This document shows positions 9,164 through 17,780 of a stretch of 64,000 bases of DNA, one piece after another. Position 1 is the first letter of the stretch. Every line of letters starts with the position of its first letter. A program made the position numbers and the translations under genes. Location of the stretch: NCBI GenBank assembly GCA_041741535.1, contig JBGSJV010000144.1:50084-114083 (forward strand). The letters are read 5' to 3'. The notes under the pieces are model-generated. The model was not told the origin of the DNA and did not search any database. It worked only from the letters and a program-made list of their open reading frames with translations. This DNA comes from M30B19 sp041741535 (GTDB lineage Bacteria; Planctomycetota; Planctomycetia; Pirellulales; Pirellulaceae).

Positions 9164-10666
9164 ATGTTAAAAATGAGTCGAGAAATATCGTTGCGAAACT
9201 TGTGTGACGATAACGATGAGGCAACGGTCGCTGCAGGGCAGGGCGGACACTCGACCAACAATTCACCACCGATTTCGGTCGAAGAGGAGTGTCTCTCGTT
9301 GGTCCGGCAATTGAACGCCACCAAGGGCTTCGAGTCCATCGTCAATTCCGAACTGGACGATGAGTTGCATTGGGGCGAACAAAATCCAAGGAGCTGGATG
9401 GACTCGCTCGATGCAGAAACTCAACGGCGTTTGACTCAAATTCCTGCGGGATGGTTGCGGTTTTCGACATGTCAGCCGGTAACCCGTGGTGGTTGCGGAA
9501 AAATCTGCGTTGCTAACGATGGACAGCTCAATCGGCAAGTCGTTATCAAGAAGATCAATCCCGAATTGCTGAACGATCGCGCGATCCGACGATTTCTCAA
9601 TGAGGCCAGGATCACGGCGCAACTGGAACATCCGGGAATCGCTCCCGTGTACGAATTGGGAGTCGATGACCAAGGCTTGCCGTTTTATGCGATGAAACAG
9701 CTCCGTGGACAGACCCTCGCGCAAAGTCTGGCGACCTATGCGACCCAACGAGATGGTCGATCCAAGAATCGGTTACGACACGAGTTGTTGCAGCGGTTCC
9801 ATAGCGTTTGCCAAACCGTGGCATTTGCCCATCAACACGACGTGATTCATCGTGACTTGAAGCCTGATAATATCATGTTGGGGCAATTCGGTGAAACAAC
9901 CGTTGTCGACTGGGGCTTGGCGCGCACAACGAAGCGATCGAGCGATCGCCCGTCGGGTGCGACTTACGATCAGAACCGCCAGTGTTCGACGCCCGTCACA
10001 CCATGGAGTGATTCTCAAGGCTCTCTGACCGTTCAAGGAATGGTCATGGGAACGGCAGCCTATATGTCGCCTGAACAAGCACAAGGTTTGAACGATCGCG
10101 TGGACCAACGCTCCGACGTCTTTTCGTTAGGTGTCATCTTGTTCGAACTCTTGACGGGGCGCTCACCGTTTTCGGGTGCAACTCTCGCGAAAACGATCGA
10201 CAATGTGATTCGTTGCAATCATGCGGATTTGGCCAAACGACTGCAACATTGTCCACGGCCGTTGGCCTGGATTTGCCTGAAGGCGATGTCTCCTAACCGA
10301 GAAGACCGGTATGCGTCGGCCAGTGGCTTGGCTCACGATATGGAAACTTACTTGGCCGGCCAACCCATCGCCGGTCGGCCTGAAAGTTACTTCGAAAGAT
10401 TCGATCGATGGGCCAGCCAACATCGCGGATCGTTTCGGACGTTGTTTGGTGCCTTGTTGGTGCTGCTGTTGGTACTGACGCTCGCAGCCAGTCTGGGGCT
10501 CCGTTTGAGCGTGTCGCATCATGCCGAACACAACGAAATGTTGCGGGCCCAACAGTGGAATCAACAACAATGGGAAACGCTGCAAGCGGAAAATGAGACC
10601 CTCCGCGATCAGTTGCAGCACTTACGCGGTACCTCCATTCGGCCGGAGGCAGTTGGAAGTCCCTAA
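9164..10666 (+). CDS. Membrane-anchored serine/threonine protein kinase
   Basis: Hanks-type kinase of the PknB group. Visible motifs: the glycine-rich region (TRGGCGKICVAND), VAIK-like lysine in VVIKKI, the catalytic loop HRDLKPDNIMLG, the metal-binding VVDWGLAR (DWG in place of DFG, common in planctomycetes), and GTAAYMSPEQAQG in the activation segment. After the kinase domain comes one membrane helix (about nucleotides 10435-10510) and a short glutamine-rich, probably coiled-coil tail, so the kinase is cytoplasmic with a small exterior tail. The frame opens at an ATG at 9080, but the ATG at 9164 is preferred because GGAGG at 9149-9153 sits ten bases before it. A roughly 100-residue non-kinase N-terminal segment precedes the kinase domain. 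It follows the FHA-GGDEF gene by 93 bp and may be co-transcribed. Confidence 0.9.
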   Translation: MLKMSREISLRNLCDDNDEATVAAGQGGHSTNNSPPISVEEECLSLVRQLNATKGFESIVNSELDDELHWGEQNPRSWMDSLDAETQRRLTQIPAGWLRFSTCQPVTRGGCGKICVANDGQLNRQVVIKKINPELLNDRAIRRFLNEARITAQLEHPGIAPVYELGVDDQGLPFYAMKQLRGQTLAQSLATYATQRDGRSKNRLRHELLQRFHSVCQTVAFAHQHDVIHRDLKPDNIMLGQFGETTVVDWGLARTTKRSSDRPSGATYDQNRQCSTPVTPWSDSQGSLTVQGMVMGTAAYMSPEQAQGLNDRVDQRSDVFSLGVILFELLTGRSPFSGATLAKTIDNVIRCNHADLAKRLQHCPRPLAWICLKAMSPNREDRYASASGLAHDMETYLAGQPIAGRPESYFERFDRWASQHRGSFRTLFGALLVLLLVLTLAASLGLRLSVSHHAEHNEMLRAQQWNQQQWETLQAENETLRDQLQHLRGTSIRPEAVGSP

Positions 10667-10681
10667 AGATGATTCAGCAGT

Positions 10682-10756
10682 GTTAACCGGTTAGCAGAGC
10701 CTGGTCGAGCGGGTATCCGATCGACCGGGCGTCGCTAAGCGAGTTGGCGTCGGAGT
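10682..10756. repeat. 75-bp direct repeat, copy 1
   Basis: Starts GTTAACCGGTTAGCAGAGCC and is repeated 291 bp downstream with only a few substitutions. It contains the imperfect inverted arms CTGGTCGA / TCGACCGG around a GCGGGTATCCGA loop. Confidence 0.85.
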
Positions 10757-10790
10757 GCAAACCCGAGTACTGCAACGCCATGGTTCTTGG

Positions 10791-10877
10791 ATTTTTGGAT
10801 TGCTTGCGGACGTAAACGCGGAGCGGCGCTTGGTTGGGTCGGATACCCGCCCCCACCAAGCTCTGCTCACGCGGTCA
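10791..10877. repeat. Second repeat family, copy 1 (imperfect hairpin)
   Basis: Runs from TTTTTGGATTGCTTGCGGAC through GCTTGGTTGGG and CCCCACCAAGC to CTCTGCTCACGCGGT. It corresponds to 11168-11257. The inner arms form an imperfect hairpin, unlike the perfect one in copy 2. Confidence 0.7.
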
Positions 10878-10972
10878 ACCGGTTCGGCCAGCAGTGCTCT
10901 ACACAGTCAATTAACCCATTGTTGCAATGATGCTTTCCTCCCTCGGTTAATCTCCAATGTCCAGCCAGCAGC

Positions 10973-11048
10973 GTTAACCGGTTAGCAGAGCCTGGTCGAG
11001 CGGGTATCCGATCGACCAGGCGCCGCTAAGCGAGTTGGCAGCGGAGTA
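10973..11048. repeat. 75-bp direct repeat, copy 2, with perfect 9-bp hairpin
   Basis: Near-identical to 10682-10756. Here the arms CCTGGTCGA (10991-10999) and TCGACCAGG (11012-11020) are perfectly complementary around a 12-base loop, whereas copy 1 has one mismatch. That is a hint of compensatory change or an ancestral palindrome. Confidence 0.85.
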
Positions 11049-11167
11049 CGAGCGCGGGGTCGCGCACACTCCGGTGCGTTGTCAGCGGAGTGCGAGCCCG
11101 AGGTCGCACAAACTCCGGTGTGTTGTCAGCGGAGAGCGAGCCCATCTACAGCAAACCCCAGCATTTA

Positions 11168-11257
11168 GATTTTGGATTTGCTTGCGGCCGTGAGCGCGGA
11201 GCGACGCTTGGTGGAGTCGGTTCCCCGACTCCACCAAGCTCTGCTCCCGCGGTTAAT
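11168..11257. repeat. Second repeat family, copy 2, with 14-bp perfect hairpin
   Basis: Contains CTTGGTGGAGTCGG (11207-11220), loop TTCC, and CCGACTCCACCAAG (11225-11238): 14 perfect base pairs with a four-base loop. No T-run follows on either strand, so it is not a typical intrinsic terminator. It leads directly into the 37-bp tandem array. Confidence 0.85.
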
Positions 11258-11400
11258 CTCCAACTCCAAGTCAAGCTCTGCTCCCGCGGTTAACCTCCAC
11301 CACCAAGTCAAGCTCTGCTCCCGCGGTTAACCTTCAACGCCAAGTCAATCTCTTCTCCTGCGGTTGATTTCTAGCGCCATGCCAAACTCTGCCGTTTGCT
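11236..11400. repeat. 37-bp tandem repeat array, about 4.5 decaying copies
   Basis: Units begin AAGCTCTGCTCCCGCGGTTA at 11236, 11273 and 11310, then diverge at 11347 and 11384. Each is exactly 37 bp from the next. Further decayed fragments of the same words continue to about 11500. Units are contiguous without unique spacers, so this is not a CRISPR array. Confidence 0.85.
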
Positions 11401-11509
11401 CCTGCTAACGCAACAACAAGCCCAACCGCTACTGTTTGCTCCCGCGTTTAACCTCCAATGCCAAGTCAGACTCTGCGGTTAGCTCCCGCAGTTAACCCCA
11501 ATGTCAGCG

Positions 11510-12193
11510 CTAAGTTTCTTTGACCTGTAGTCCCCAATACAACCCGTTCGCGAATTGAAGTGGGCCAATCAAGAGGTAGACCCACCCGGACCATGTGCCG
11601 CCGATGTTTGCCCATATCATCAGGATCGAAATGCTGGCGACAACCACGTAAACCGCATGAGTTCCCATCGCCGACTTGGTCAATGCGATTTCATTAGCGT
11701 CCAACTCCAAATCCGCGCGAGCGACATACGCATACAGATTCATCAAGAAAAACATGGCAAATATGGCGGCAAACCCAGCGCTGTAGAGCATGATTAATGT
11801 TTGGCCTTGCGCCGGATTCAGGCCTGCGGCGTTTGCTGGGGAGAACAACAAGGAATAAAGAAACTTGAGTGGGTACACATAGATCAAAATAATGAACAAG
11901 AGCAGGCCACTCATGATGACCAACGGAAAGTTCTCGATCCCATAACGGCGATGAAACTGGAAGTGGTAGTACCAACACATCAACAGGATCACGAAGCAAA
12001 CTGCAAAGGAAGGCAACTTGGCAAACGACCCGATGAGATCGTCAAAAGTTTGTGGGACTTCCAGCGAGATGACCGTCAAAGTCAAGGCCATCGCCAAGAC
12101 CATGTCGAACAAGGCTTCGAGCCGCGACGTTTCGGCGCCGCGCCAACGAAAGTACTTGTCTCCTTGTTGGATCGTATCTCGAATCGATTTCAT
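11510..12193 (-). CDS. TMEM175/DUF1211-like membrane protein
   Basis: A hydrophobic protein of about 227 residues with several predicted membrane helices. The start of helix 1 (SRLEALFDMVLAMALTLTV) resembles the family signature of bacterial TMEM175/DUF1211 potassium-channel homologues (R-x-E-x-F-x-D-x-x-x-A-x-x-x-T-L), here with FDMVLAMALTL. Later helices include SFAVCFVILLMCWYYHFQFH and LLLFIILIYVYP. An upstream in-frame start exists at 12226; the ATG at 12193 is preferred because the homologous region begins just after it. A potassium-conducting role is possible from the family but untested here. It lies 69 bp downstream of the glycosyltransferase gene's stop in the same direction. Confidence 0.65.
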   Translation of the reverse strand: MKSIRDTIQQGDKYFRWRGAETSRLEALFDMVLAMALTLTVISLEVPQTFDDLIGSFAKLPSFAVCFVILLMCWYYHFQFHRRYGIENFPLVIMSGLLLFIILIYVYPLKFLYSLLFSPANAAGLNPAQGQTLIMLYSAGFAAIFAMFFLMNLYAYVARADLELDANEIALTKSAMGTHAVYVVVASISILMIWANIGGTWSGWVYLLIGPLQFANGLYWGLQVKET

Positions 12194-12262
12194 CGCATTT
12201 CCGCAAAGGTTGAAGCGAGATGGCAAACACGCTTGATAATGTAGAAGTCGCCCCGGGGTCGA

Positions 12263-14383
12263 TCAAGCAATCCAACGTTGAGTTTGGGATTGCGTGTCGA
12301 ACAATTGAGCGACGGTTGCGGTCGGGTCGTGTTGAAGGAACCACGCATCGGCGATCTGGCGCACCGTTTGCCGATAGTGATCGTGATGCGTGCATAATTC
12401 GGTCAATCGTGCTGGGATTTGCGCCAACGAATCGTAGGTCAAGCCAACCGTACCGATGGGAACGTCTTGTCCGGGGTTCATGACATCGACCAACAGTCTC
12501 TGGATCGTGGCATTGCGATCATGAAAGCCATTTTTGAGTCCCAGACGGAAGTGGGTTGCGTGGGCGGGGATGCGGAATAGAGCCATTTGCGCGGTGTTCG
12601 GATGTTGTTGACCCACCGACGAGCTATCCAATCCAATCACCTGCCGTTGCTTGTCGTAGAACAAGATTTCGATTCGGCAATAGGTACCCGCCTCTTTGGG
12701 CCAAACCCAGTGGAAACGCACACTCAAGAGCCGATTCGTCGAATCGAGCAATGGATCGGGGGGCAATTCGGGCGACCAGGCGTAGGCGGGAACATCGTTG
12801 CCATCAAATGTAATTCCACCACTGCCGGTGGGAACGTTCCAAGGGGTCCAATCAAAATCGGAGTGGCTCCAGCAAACGTTGGAGCTATGCTCGCGTAGAA
12901 GCTGTTGTTGGTAGTTGAATTGGTACGTGGCCAATTGGTCGGCCATCCATGTCCCCGTGGGAACCAGTGTGGGAACCCCGCTCGCCAAATACTCGCCGAA
13001 AATACCCGCGCGTCGATTGGCATAGCTGTTGGGATCGTAAGTTAACAAACCAATTCCGGCGCGACGAATCAGTTCCTGATATTGGGGCGTCGAGAGCGGA
13101 TGCGGGAGGTACTGAACTTGATGGTCGCTGGGGTCCGCCAGTCTGGTGGACTTAATCGAGAAACGTTTCTGATACCATTTGGGATTTTCTTTTCGTTGGC
13201 ATACGAGGAATCCCAAGCCTGGAGCCAAGATTTGTTGATGGAGTTCCGTCCAAATCTCGTGTAGTCCCTTCTGCCCTTTTTCCGCTCGCACGCCGCCGGC
13301 AACAACGATTGGAATCCCCGTGGCGTCGGGGCTCCATAAGTTGGGGGGCGGGAAATTTTCGGACGTGCTCCGCAAGATCGCGGGCTCTGCCGCGACGAGG
13401 GAGTTTGGATTATCGTGTTGACGCGTGGTGCCTAAACGGCCGGCCAGTTTGAAGTTCGCATCCGAGGCTCGCAACAGATCCGTTTCATGGACCTCGTCGA
13501 ATTCCGGAGCGATTCGCAAGGCCTCCGTTTGACGCAAGCGAAAGGCGTCACTGATCGGATAGACAAGCTCCGAAATCGGGTGGGATGCCAAGCGTTGGTA
13601 TTGGTCCGCAATGGCGGCCGTGGTGGCATAGTAATGGAGTTGATGTGTCGGCACGGCGTTGTCGATGTCTTCGAACAAACACCGGAGCGGATCCAGAGTG
13701 CGATACTGTTTGCGGTATTCGGGAGTTCGACCGCGGAAGGCATCGAAATGAAACTGCAAGTGCCAATGCGGAAGGTAGCTCTCCGGAGAGCCCATCCAAT
13801 AGACCAAGAGCCCGGCCAACTCCAGATCGTTGATCGTGGTGAAAAATACATGGTCGGTCGCCAAGAGACCGAGCTTGGGAAAGAGGCGGGCACAATCGGT
13901 GGAGAACGTTTGAATACCGCGAGCCCGACCGCCAGAATCTTGGACTCGACTAGCGAATCGGCGAATCGATCTCAGCAGATACTGCCCTCGCTCCAGGACT
14001 CGTTGCCAATTCCGAGACAGCGCCGCCAACGGCCGGCTTTGCGGGGAACTTTCAACGGGATCCTCGGCCGAATTTGAAACGCCGCGCGGCCGAATGTCGG
14101 GCGGTACCAAGATTTTGGGAGCCGCTTCCTCAAACAAGGCAGGACGGCGGTGCATGGCACGTAATCCGGCCAGCAGACTGTAACGCGAATAGGTCGTTTG
14201 CCGAAAATGCGGCAGGATTCTGGCGTAATGTTGCAGCGTGGAGTGGTTCGTAAACTGCTGGTGAGCGACGACGATAACCTCGGCACCGCGCCGAGCGGCA
14301 GCCTGCGAGATTTGCGAGACGTAATCGAAATGGTGGCCTCCCAATCCTTTTAACGATTGGTCGACGATAATCAGCCGCGACAA
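12263..14383 (-). CDS. GT4-like glycosyltransferase with inserted beta-rich domain
   Basis: A 706-residue protein with a GT-B-like layout. The N-terminus has LIIVDQSLKGLGGHHFDYV and a Rossmann-like start. The second Rossmann half has VVAGGVRAEKGQKGL, the region VQYLPHPLSTPQYQELIRRA, then RRAGIFGEYLASGVPTLV, equivalent to the nucleotide-sugar-binding E-x7-E area of GT4 enzymes. Between that region and the C-terminus lies about 130 residues that look like a beta-sandwich carbohydrate-binding fold (VRFHWVWPKEAGTYCRIEIL, THFRLGLKNGF). The TTG at 14383 is chosen because GGGAGGG lies seven bases upstream; an ATG at 14440 would add 19 residues without a ribosome site. Donor and acceptor sugars are unknown. 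Confidence 0.7.
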   Translation of the reverse strand: MSRLIIVDQSLKGLGGHHFDYVSQISQAAARRGAEVIVVAHQQFTNHSTLQHYARILPHFRQTTYSRYSLLAGLRAMHRRPALFEEAAPKILVPPDIRPRGVSNSAEDPVESSPQSRPLAALSRNWQRVLERGQYLLRSIRRFASRVQDSGGRARGIQTFSTDCARLFPKLGLLATDHVFFTTINDLELAGLLVYWMGSPESYLPHWHLQFHFDAFRGRTPEYRKQYRTLDPLRCLFEDIDNAVPTHQLHYYATTAAIADQYQRLASHPISELVYPISDAFRLRQTEALRIAPEFDEVHETDLLRASDANFKLAGRLGTTRQHDNPNSLVAAEPAILRSTSENFPPPNLWSPDATGIPIVVAGGVRAEKGQKGLHEIWTELHQQILAPGLGFLVCQRKENPKWYQKRFSIKSTRLADPSDHQVQYLPHPLSTPQYQELIRRAGIGLLTYDPNSYANRRAGIFGEYLASGVPTLVPTGTWMADQLATYQFNYQQQLLREHSSNVCWSHSDFDWTPWNVPTGSGGITFDGNDVPAYAWSPELPPDPLLDSTNRLLSVRFHWVWPKEAGTYCRIEILFYDKQRQVIGLDSSSVGQQHPNTAQMALFRIPAHATHFRLGLKNGFHDRNATIQRLLVDVMNPGQDVPIGTVGLTYDSLAQIPARLTELCTHHDHYRQTVRQIADAWFLQHDPTATVAQLFDTQSQTQRWIA

Positions 14384-14592
14384 GACCCATCCCTCCCTAG
14401 ACGGTACCACCACTCCCGCCGCAGATCGTAAACAAATCAAAACAGCAACGTCAAGGCCGTTCAGCGAGTGGTAGCGTCGGCCGCCAAATTCGACTCGCCA
14501 ATTCTGCGAAAGTTGTATAAAACTCTCAAGTCACGGAAGCTCATGGCCGAGCCTTCGTCGCGATTGTAGTATGCGCGGTTTGGATTGCACGG

Positions 14593-15723
14593 ATGCAAAC
14601 AAATTCTCCCTCGGGAGTTAGAAATTGGTGGGCACACGGGAAAGGTGTGGTGAGGCCATGCCTTCAGCCATGTCAGGTCGTGTACGCGGTGGCGATTCTA
14701 ACGCTCGTGTTTCTGGGACCGTTTGTTGACCGTGGATTTGGACAAGTTAATGAACCGTCGTATGTGACGCCGGTCCAGCCATCGTCGCAGTTGGAATCGT
14801 TATTGGGCTACGGAAATTCCCGGTCCGACCATGCTGTTAGTGCGTCATTCGAATCACAGCGTTCGGCGACGGAAGCCAATCTGGTCGAAATACCGGCTTC
14901 GCGGATTTCTAACCATCAAGTGTATGAGCCGACCCGCCCTACTGCGACGTCTTCAGTAGCTCTAACTGCGACGTGGAAGCCACAAGCCATGGCCGATGCG
15001 CCATCGACGTCCGCTGCGGGTCCGGATTTTTCGACAGCTTCTTTGGGAAGCTCCGTTCCCTTGCCTGACAACGGCCGTCCCGAACGAACTTTGACGGCAA
15101 CACCCGTTGGTTTTAGTGATCATGAAATCGCGAGTCGTGACCCGCTGGATCAGCGATTGCCGGGGCCTTCGCAATCCTCGGCACGTCAGGAATCCTCGGG
15201 AAACGGCCTGACACCGGGTTTTGGTCAAGGGGCGAAGAACTTGCTGCAGACGGGTGTTGCGTTGGCGGTCGTGTTGGGGCTTGTGTTTGCGTTCTTGTGG
15301 CTCTTCAAACGCACGGCCCCCAAGTCCTTGTTGCCTTTGCCCATAGAGACGGTCCAGGTTTTGGGGAATGCACCTCTGCATGGCAAGCAGCATTTGCGAT
15401 TGATTCGGCTTGGGCAGCGAGTCTTGTTGCTGGCGGTTTCTGAGACGACTTCGCAAACCCTGGCGGAAGTGACGGATCCGGATGAGGTCCGATATTTGTT
15501 AGAAATGTGTCAGCGGAAGAACTCTCGCGATGAGTCGCAAACATTTGACGCCATTCTACGCGAAGGTCGTCGCGAGCGGGCAACCGGGTTCCTGGGATCG
15601 CAGCAGGAGCAAATCGCTCAATCGCTGGGATCGCGCGGAAGTCGGGACACGCCCCCAGACACTCGTGAAACCACCAAGCGTTCGGCAGCGCGACCTGTTT
15701 CCAATCACTTTTTTGAAGCATGA
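14593..15723 (+). CDS. fliO: Flagellar export apparatus protein FliO
   Basis: FliO assists assembly of the FliP ring of the flagellar type III export gate. The diagnostic part is C-terminal: a membrane helix (VALAVVLGLVFAFLWLFKRT), then IETVQVLGNAPLHGKQHLRL and VLLLAVSE, the small beta domain typical of FliO. The protein is long for the family (376 residues versus about 100-220) because of an N-terminal hydrophobic segment (residues 24-44) followed by some 170 residues of low-complexity Ser/Thr/Pro-rich sequence, probably periplasmic. Position as first gene of fliO-fliP-fliQ-fliR-flhB confirms the call. The stop overlaps the fliP start by four bases (ATGA), implying translational coupling. 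Confidence 0.9.
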   Translation: MQTNSPSGVRNWWAHGKGVVRPCLQPCQVVYAVAILTLVFLGPFVDRGFGQVNEPSYVTPVQPSSQLESLLGYGNSRSDHAVSASFESQRSATEANLVEIPASRISNHQVYEPTRPTATSSVALTATWKPQAMADAPSTSAAGPDFSTASLGSSVPLPDNGRPERTLTATPVGFSDHEIASRDPLDQRLPGPSQSSARQESSGNGLTPGFGQGAKNLLQTGVALAVVLGLVFAFLWLFKRTAPKSLLPLPIETVQVLGNAPLHGKQHLRLIRLGQRVLLLAVSETTSQTLAEVTDPDEVRYLLEMCQRKNSRDESQTFDAILREGRRERATGFLGSQQEQIAQSLGSRGSRDTPPDTRETTKRSAARPVSNHFFEA

Positions 15724-16670
15724 ATGGAGCTCGGTCGATGAGCATGTTTTCTCGGATGGCGATGAACCGACGACTGGTTAGAAGCCTATGGATCGTTTGT
15801 TTGGTCCTTGGTGGGCTGGCGGTAGCTGGTTCGTCAGTTCTTGCGCAAACGAGTGTACCGAGTTTCTTGCCGGGGTTGCCCGAGGAACCAACGACACCGG
15901 TCGAAATGCCCAGCGCCAGCGAGCCAATGAGCGGTGGGTTGAGCGAAGGGGAGCTCAGTGATTTTTTTAACGCGGGGCCGAAGGAATGGGCCAGCCCCCG
16001 CGGAGTTTCCTCCAGCATCCAAGTGATGTTGTTGCTGACGGTGCTGACGTTGGCTCCCTCCATCTTGTTAATGACCACTTGCTTTGTGCGTATCATCGTC
16101 GTCTTGGGTTTGCTGAGACAGGCGATTGGGGCACAGCAGTTGCCGCCTTCCCAAGTCATTACTTCGCTGTCGATCTTCATGACAGTGTTGGTGATGGCTC
16201 CCGTTTGGCAAGACATCAAAGACCAAGCGGTATTGCCGTATATCAATCAGGATGGGACGCCGATTGGATTGGAAGAGGCATTGGATCGAGGGGTTCAGCC
16301 ATTGAAGCGATTCATGAGTCGACAGATTTCGTTGGCCGAGAACGTCGATGACATTTGGTTGTTCTTTCGTCACTTGCCACCTGAGGAGCAGCAACAAATC
16401 CCCCAGACATGGAACGACGTTCCGCTGAAAGTGTTGTTACCCGCCTTCATGATTAGCGAGTTGAAAGTCGCGTTCTTGATTGGATTTCAGATTTATCTGC
16501 CGTTTCTGGTCATCGATTTGGTCATTTCCAGTCTGACAATTTCGATGGGCATGATGATGTTGCCACCAGTGATTATTAGCCTACCCTTCAAGTTGATTCT
16601 GTTCGTGCTGGTCGATGGGTGGCATTTGGTGGTGGGCATGTTGATGGAGAGTTTTGCTCCCTATTCGTAG
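15720..16670 (+). CDS. fliP: Flagellar type III export gate protein FliP
   Basis: Membrane component of the flagellar export gate. It starts with a cleavable signal peptide (SLWIVCLVLGGLAVAGSSVLA), as is usual for FliP. The hallmarks follow: MTTCFVRIIVVLGLLRQAIG, PPSQVITSLSIFMTVLVMAP, the long hydrophilic periplasmic segment, then PAFMISELKVAFLIGFQIYL and SMGMMMLPPVIISLPFKLIL. The length (316) is normal with the extended signal region. The ATG overlapping the fliO stop gives 316 residues; a second ATG at 15738 is an alternative start. Confidence 0.97.
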   Translation: MNGARSMSMFSRMAMNRRLVRSLWIVCLVLGGLAVAGSSVLAQTSVPSFLPGLPEEPTTPVEMPSASEPMSGGLSEGELSDFFNAGPKEWASPRGVSSSIQVMLLLTVLTLAPSILLMTTCFVRIIVVLGLLRQAIGAQQLPPSQVITSLSIFMTVLVMAPVWQDIKDQAVLPYINQDGTPIGLEEALDRGVQPLKRFMSRQISLAENVDDIWLFFRHLPPEEQQQIPQTWNDVPLKVLLPAFMISELKVAFLIGFQIYLPFLVIDLVISSLTISMGMMMLPPVIISLPFKLILFVLVDGWHLVVGMLMESFAPYS

Positions 16671-16683
16671 CTAGGATTGATAC

Positions 16684-16962
16684 ATGGATGCCCCTGGTGT
16701 GATTGACATGACCCGCGATGCGATCGTGGTTTCTGTTTTGGTTTCGGCCCCGGTTTTGATCGTCGGAGTCCTGGTGGGTTTACTCATTGGTTTGATTCAA
16801 GCGATTACTCAAGTGCAAGACCAAACCGTCTCGTTTGTACCCAAGTTGTTGGCCATGGTTTTGGCGCTGACATTTTGTCTGCCGTGGGCAGTTGAATACA
16901 TGAGCGATTATTGCGAACGTTGCTTTGGTGAGCCGCCCACTTATCGGTACACCCAACCATGA
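16684..16962 (+). CDS. fliQ: Flagellar export gate protein FliQ
   Basis: 92 residues, two membrane helices (VSVLVSAPVLIVGVLVGLLI and LLAMVLALTFCLPWAVEYM) with the FliQ signature ITQVQDQTVSFVPKL between them. It forms the gate with FliP and FliR. It starts 13 bp after fliP and its stop overlaps the fliR start by four bases. Confidence 0.96.
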   Translation: MDAPGVIDMTRDAIVVSVLVSAPVLIVGVLVGLLIGLIQAITQVQDQTVSFVPKLLAMVLALTFCLPWAVEYMSDYCERCFGEPPTYRYTQP

Positions 16963-17777
16963 CGATGGAAGCAGCGACCCATTGGATGTTGTTGTTCTCC
17001 TTGGTGTTGACCCGAGTCGCAGGGTTGATGTTGGCCGCACCATTTTTTGCAGCGCTAACGATTCCCGTCAAGATACGTGCCTTGTTGACCATCGCGGTTT
17101 CGGCACTTATTACACCGATGCAAAATCACGTTTCGCTCCCGACGGGAATTTCCTTTTCCGGGATGGTTCCACTGTTGGGTGAAGAATTGATTGTCGGGGT
17201 TTGTTTGGGGCTGGGGGCACAATTGATGTTTGCGGCTGCGCAGGTTGCGGGTCAATTGGCTGGTCAATTGGGCGGGATGCAAATGGCCGATACCCTAAAC
17301 CCCACTTCTGGTACAAACGCACCGCTGTTTGCCCAGTTATTGGATCTAACCACGTTAGGGATCTTTGTCGTATTGGGTGGGCCCGGGCAATTGCTCTCCG
17401 CGCTGTTGGTGACCTTTCAGCGTGTGCCACCCGGGCAAGCCGAGATTCCGATTTACTTCGTTCACTATTATGTGGCTCTGCTGGCTTCGGGCTTTGAACT
17501 TGGAATTCGCATGGGAGCGCCCATGATGTTGGCGTTGTGTTTATCGATGGTGCTCTTGGGGTTGATGGGACGAGTCTTACCGCAACTGAATGTTTTGCAA
17601 GTTGGCTTTAATTTGAACGCTGCCGTGATGATGATTTCTTTGTTGCTGAGTTTGCAAGCTGGCTTTTGGGCTGTGGCCGATCAGTTCGACGTGCAGATTC
17701 AATTCTTGATCGAAGGGTCTGTCCAAGGGAACCATCCGGTGGAGCCCGACAATCTAGCCCCGTTGCTGGAGCCCTAA
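16959..17777 (+). CDS. fliR: Flagellar export gate protein FliR
   Basis: 272 residues with about six membrane helices. Family blocks are LVLTRVAGLMLAAPFFAALT near the start, GEELIVGVCLGLGAQLMF, GQLAGQLGGMQMADTLNP and the C-terminal GLMGRVLPQLNVLQVGFNL. It overlaps fliQ by ATGA and lies 3 bp before flhB, so the five genes are tightly coupled. Length and motifs are normal for the family. Confidence 0.96.
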   Translation: MTMEAATHWMLLFSLVLTRVAGLMLAAPFFAALTIPVKIRALLTIAVSALITPMQNHVSLPTGISFSGMVPLLGEELIVGVCLGLGAQLMFAAAQVAGQLAGQLGGMQMADTLNPTSGTNAPLFAQLLDLTTLGIFVVLGGPGQLLSALLVTFQRVPPGQAEIPIYFVHYYVALLASGFELGIRMGAPMMLALCLSMVLLGLMGRVLPQLNVLQVGFNLNAAVMMISLLLSLQAGFWAVADQFDVQIQFLIEGSVQGNHPVEPDNLAPLLEP

Positions 17778-17780
17778 ACA

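Larger units (their letters stand above)
10667..11509. repeat. Gene-free island of hairpin and tandem repeats
   Basis: 843 bp between the kinase gene and a minus-strand membrane-protein gene hold no credible gene but are packed with related repeats, listed separately: a 75-bp direct repeat (two copies), a second repeat family with long hairpins (two copies), and a decaying 37-bp tandem array. The words GCAGAGC, TTGGT and GCGGTTAA recur in both orientations, so all three may derive from one palindromic element. Short frames across it (10755-10985, 11090-11293) change register at repeat boundaries and have no family resemblance. Confidence 0.8.

Noticed and set aside
11207..11238. 14-bp hairpin as an intrinsic terminator
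   Set aside because: No T-run on either strand; it belongs to a repeated element.
10755..11293. Short frames in the repeat island (10755-10985, 11090-11293)
   Set aside because: They cross repeat units in different registers and have no family match.
11236..11400. 37-bp repeats as a possible CRISPR array
   Set aside because: Units are contiguous with no spacers and decay gradually; no cas genes nearby.
15305..16246. Minus-strand frame of 313 codons over fliO/fliP
   Set aside because: Antisense to two clear flagellar genes; product is compositionally odd.
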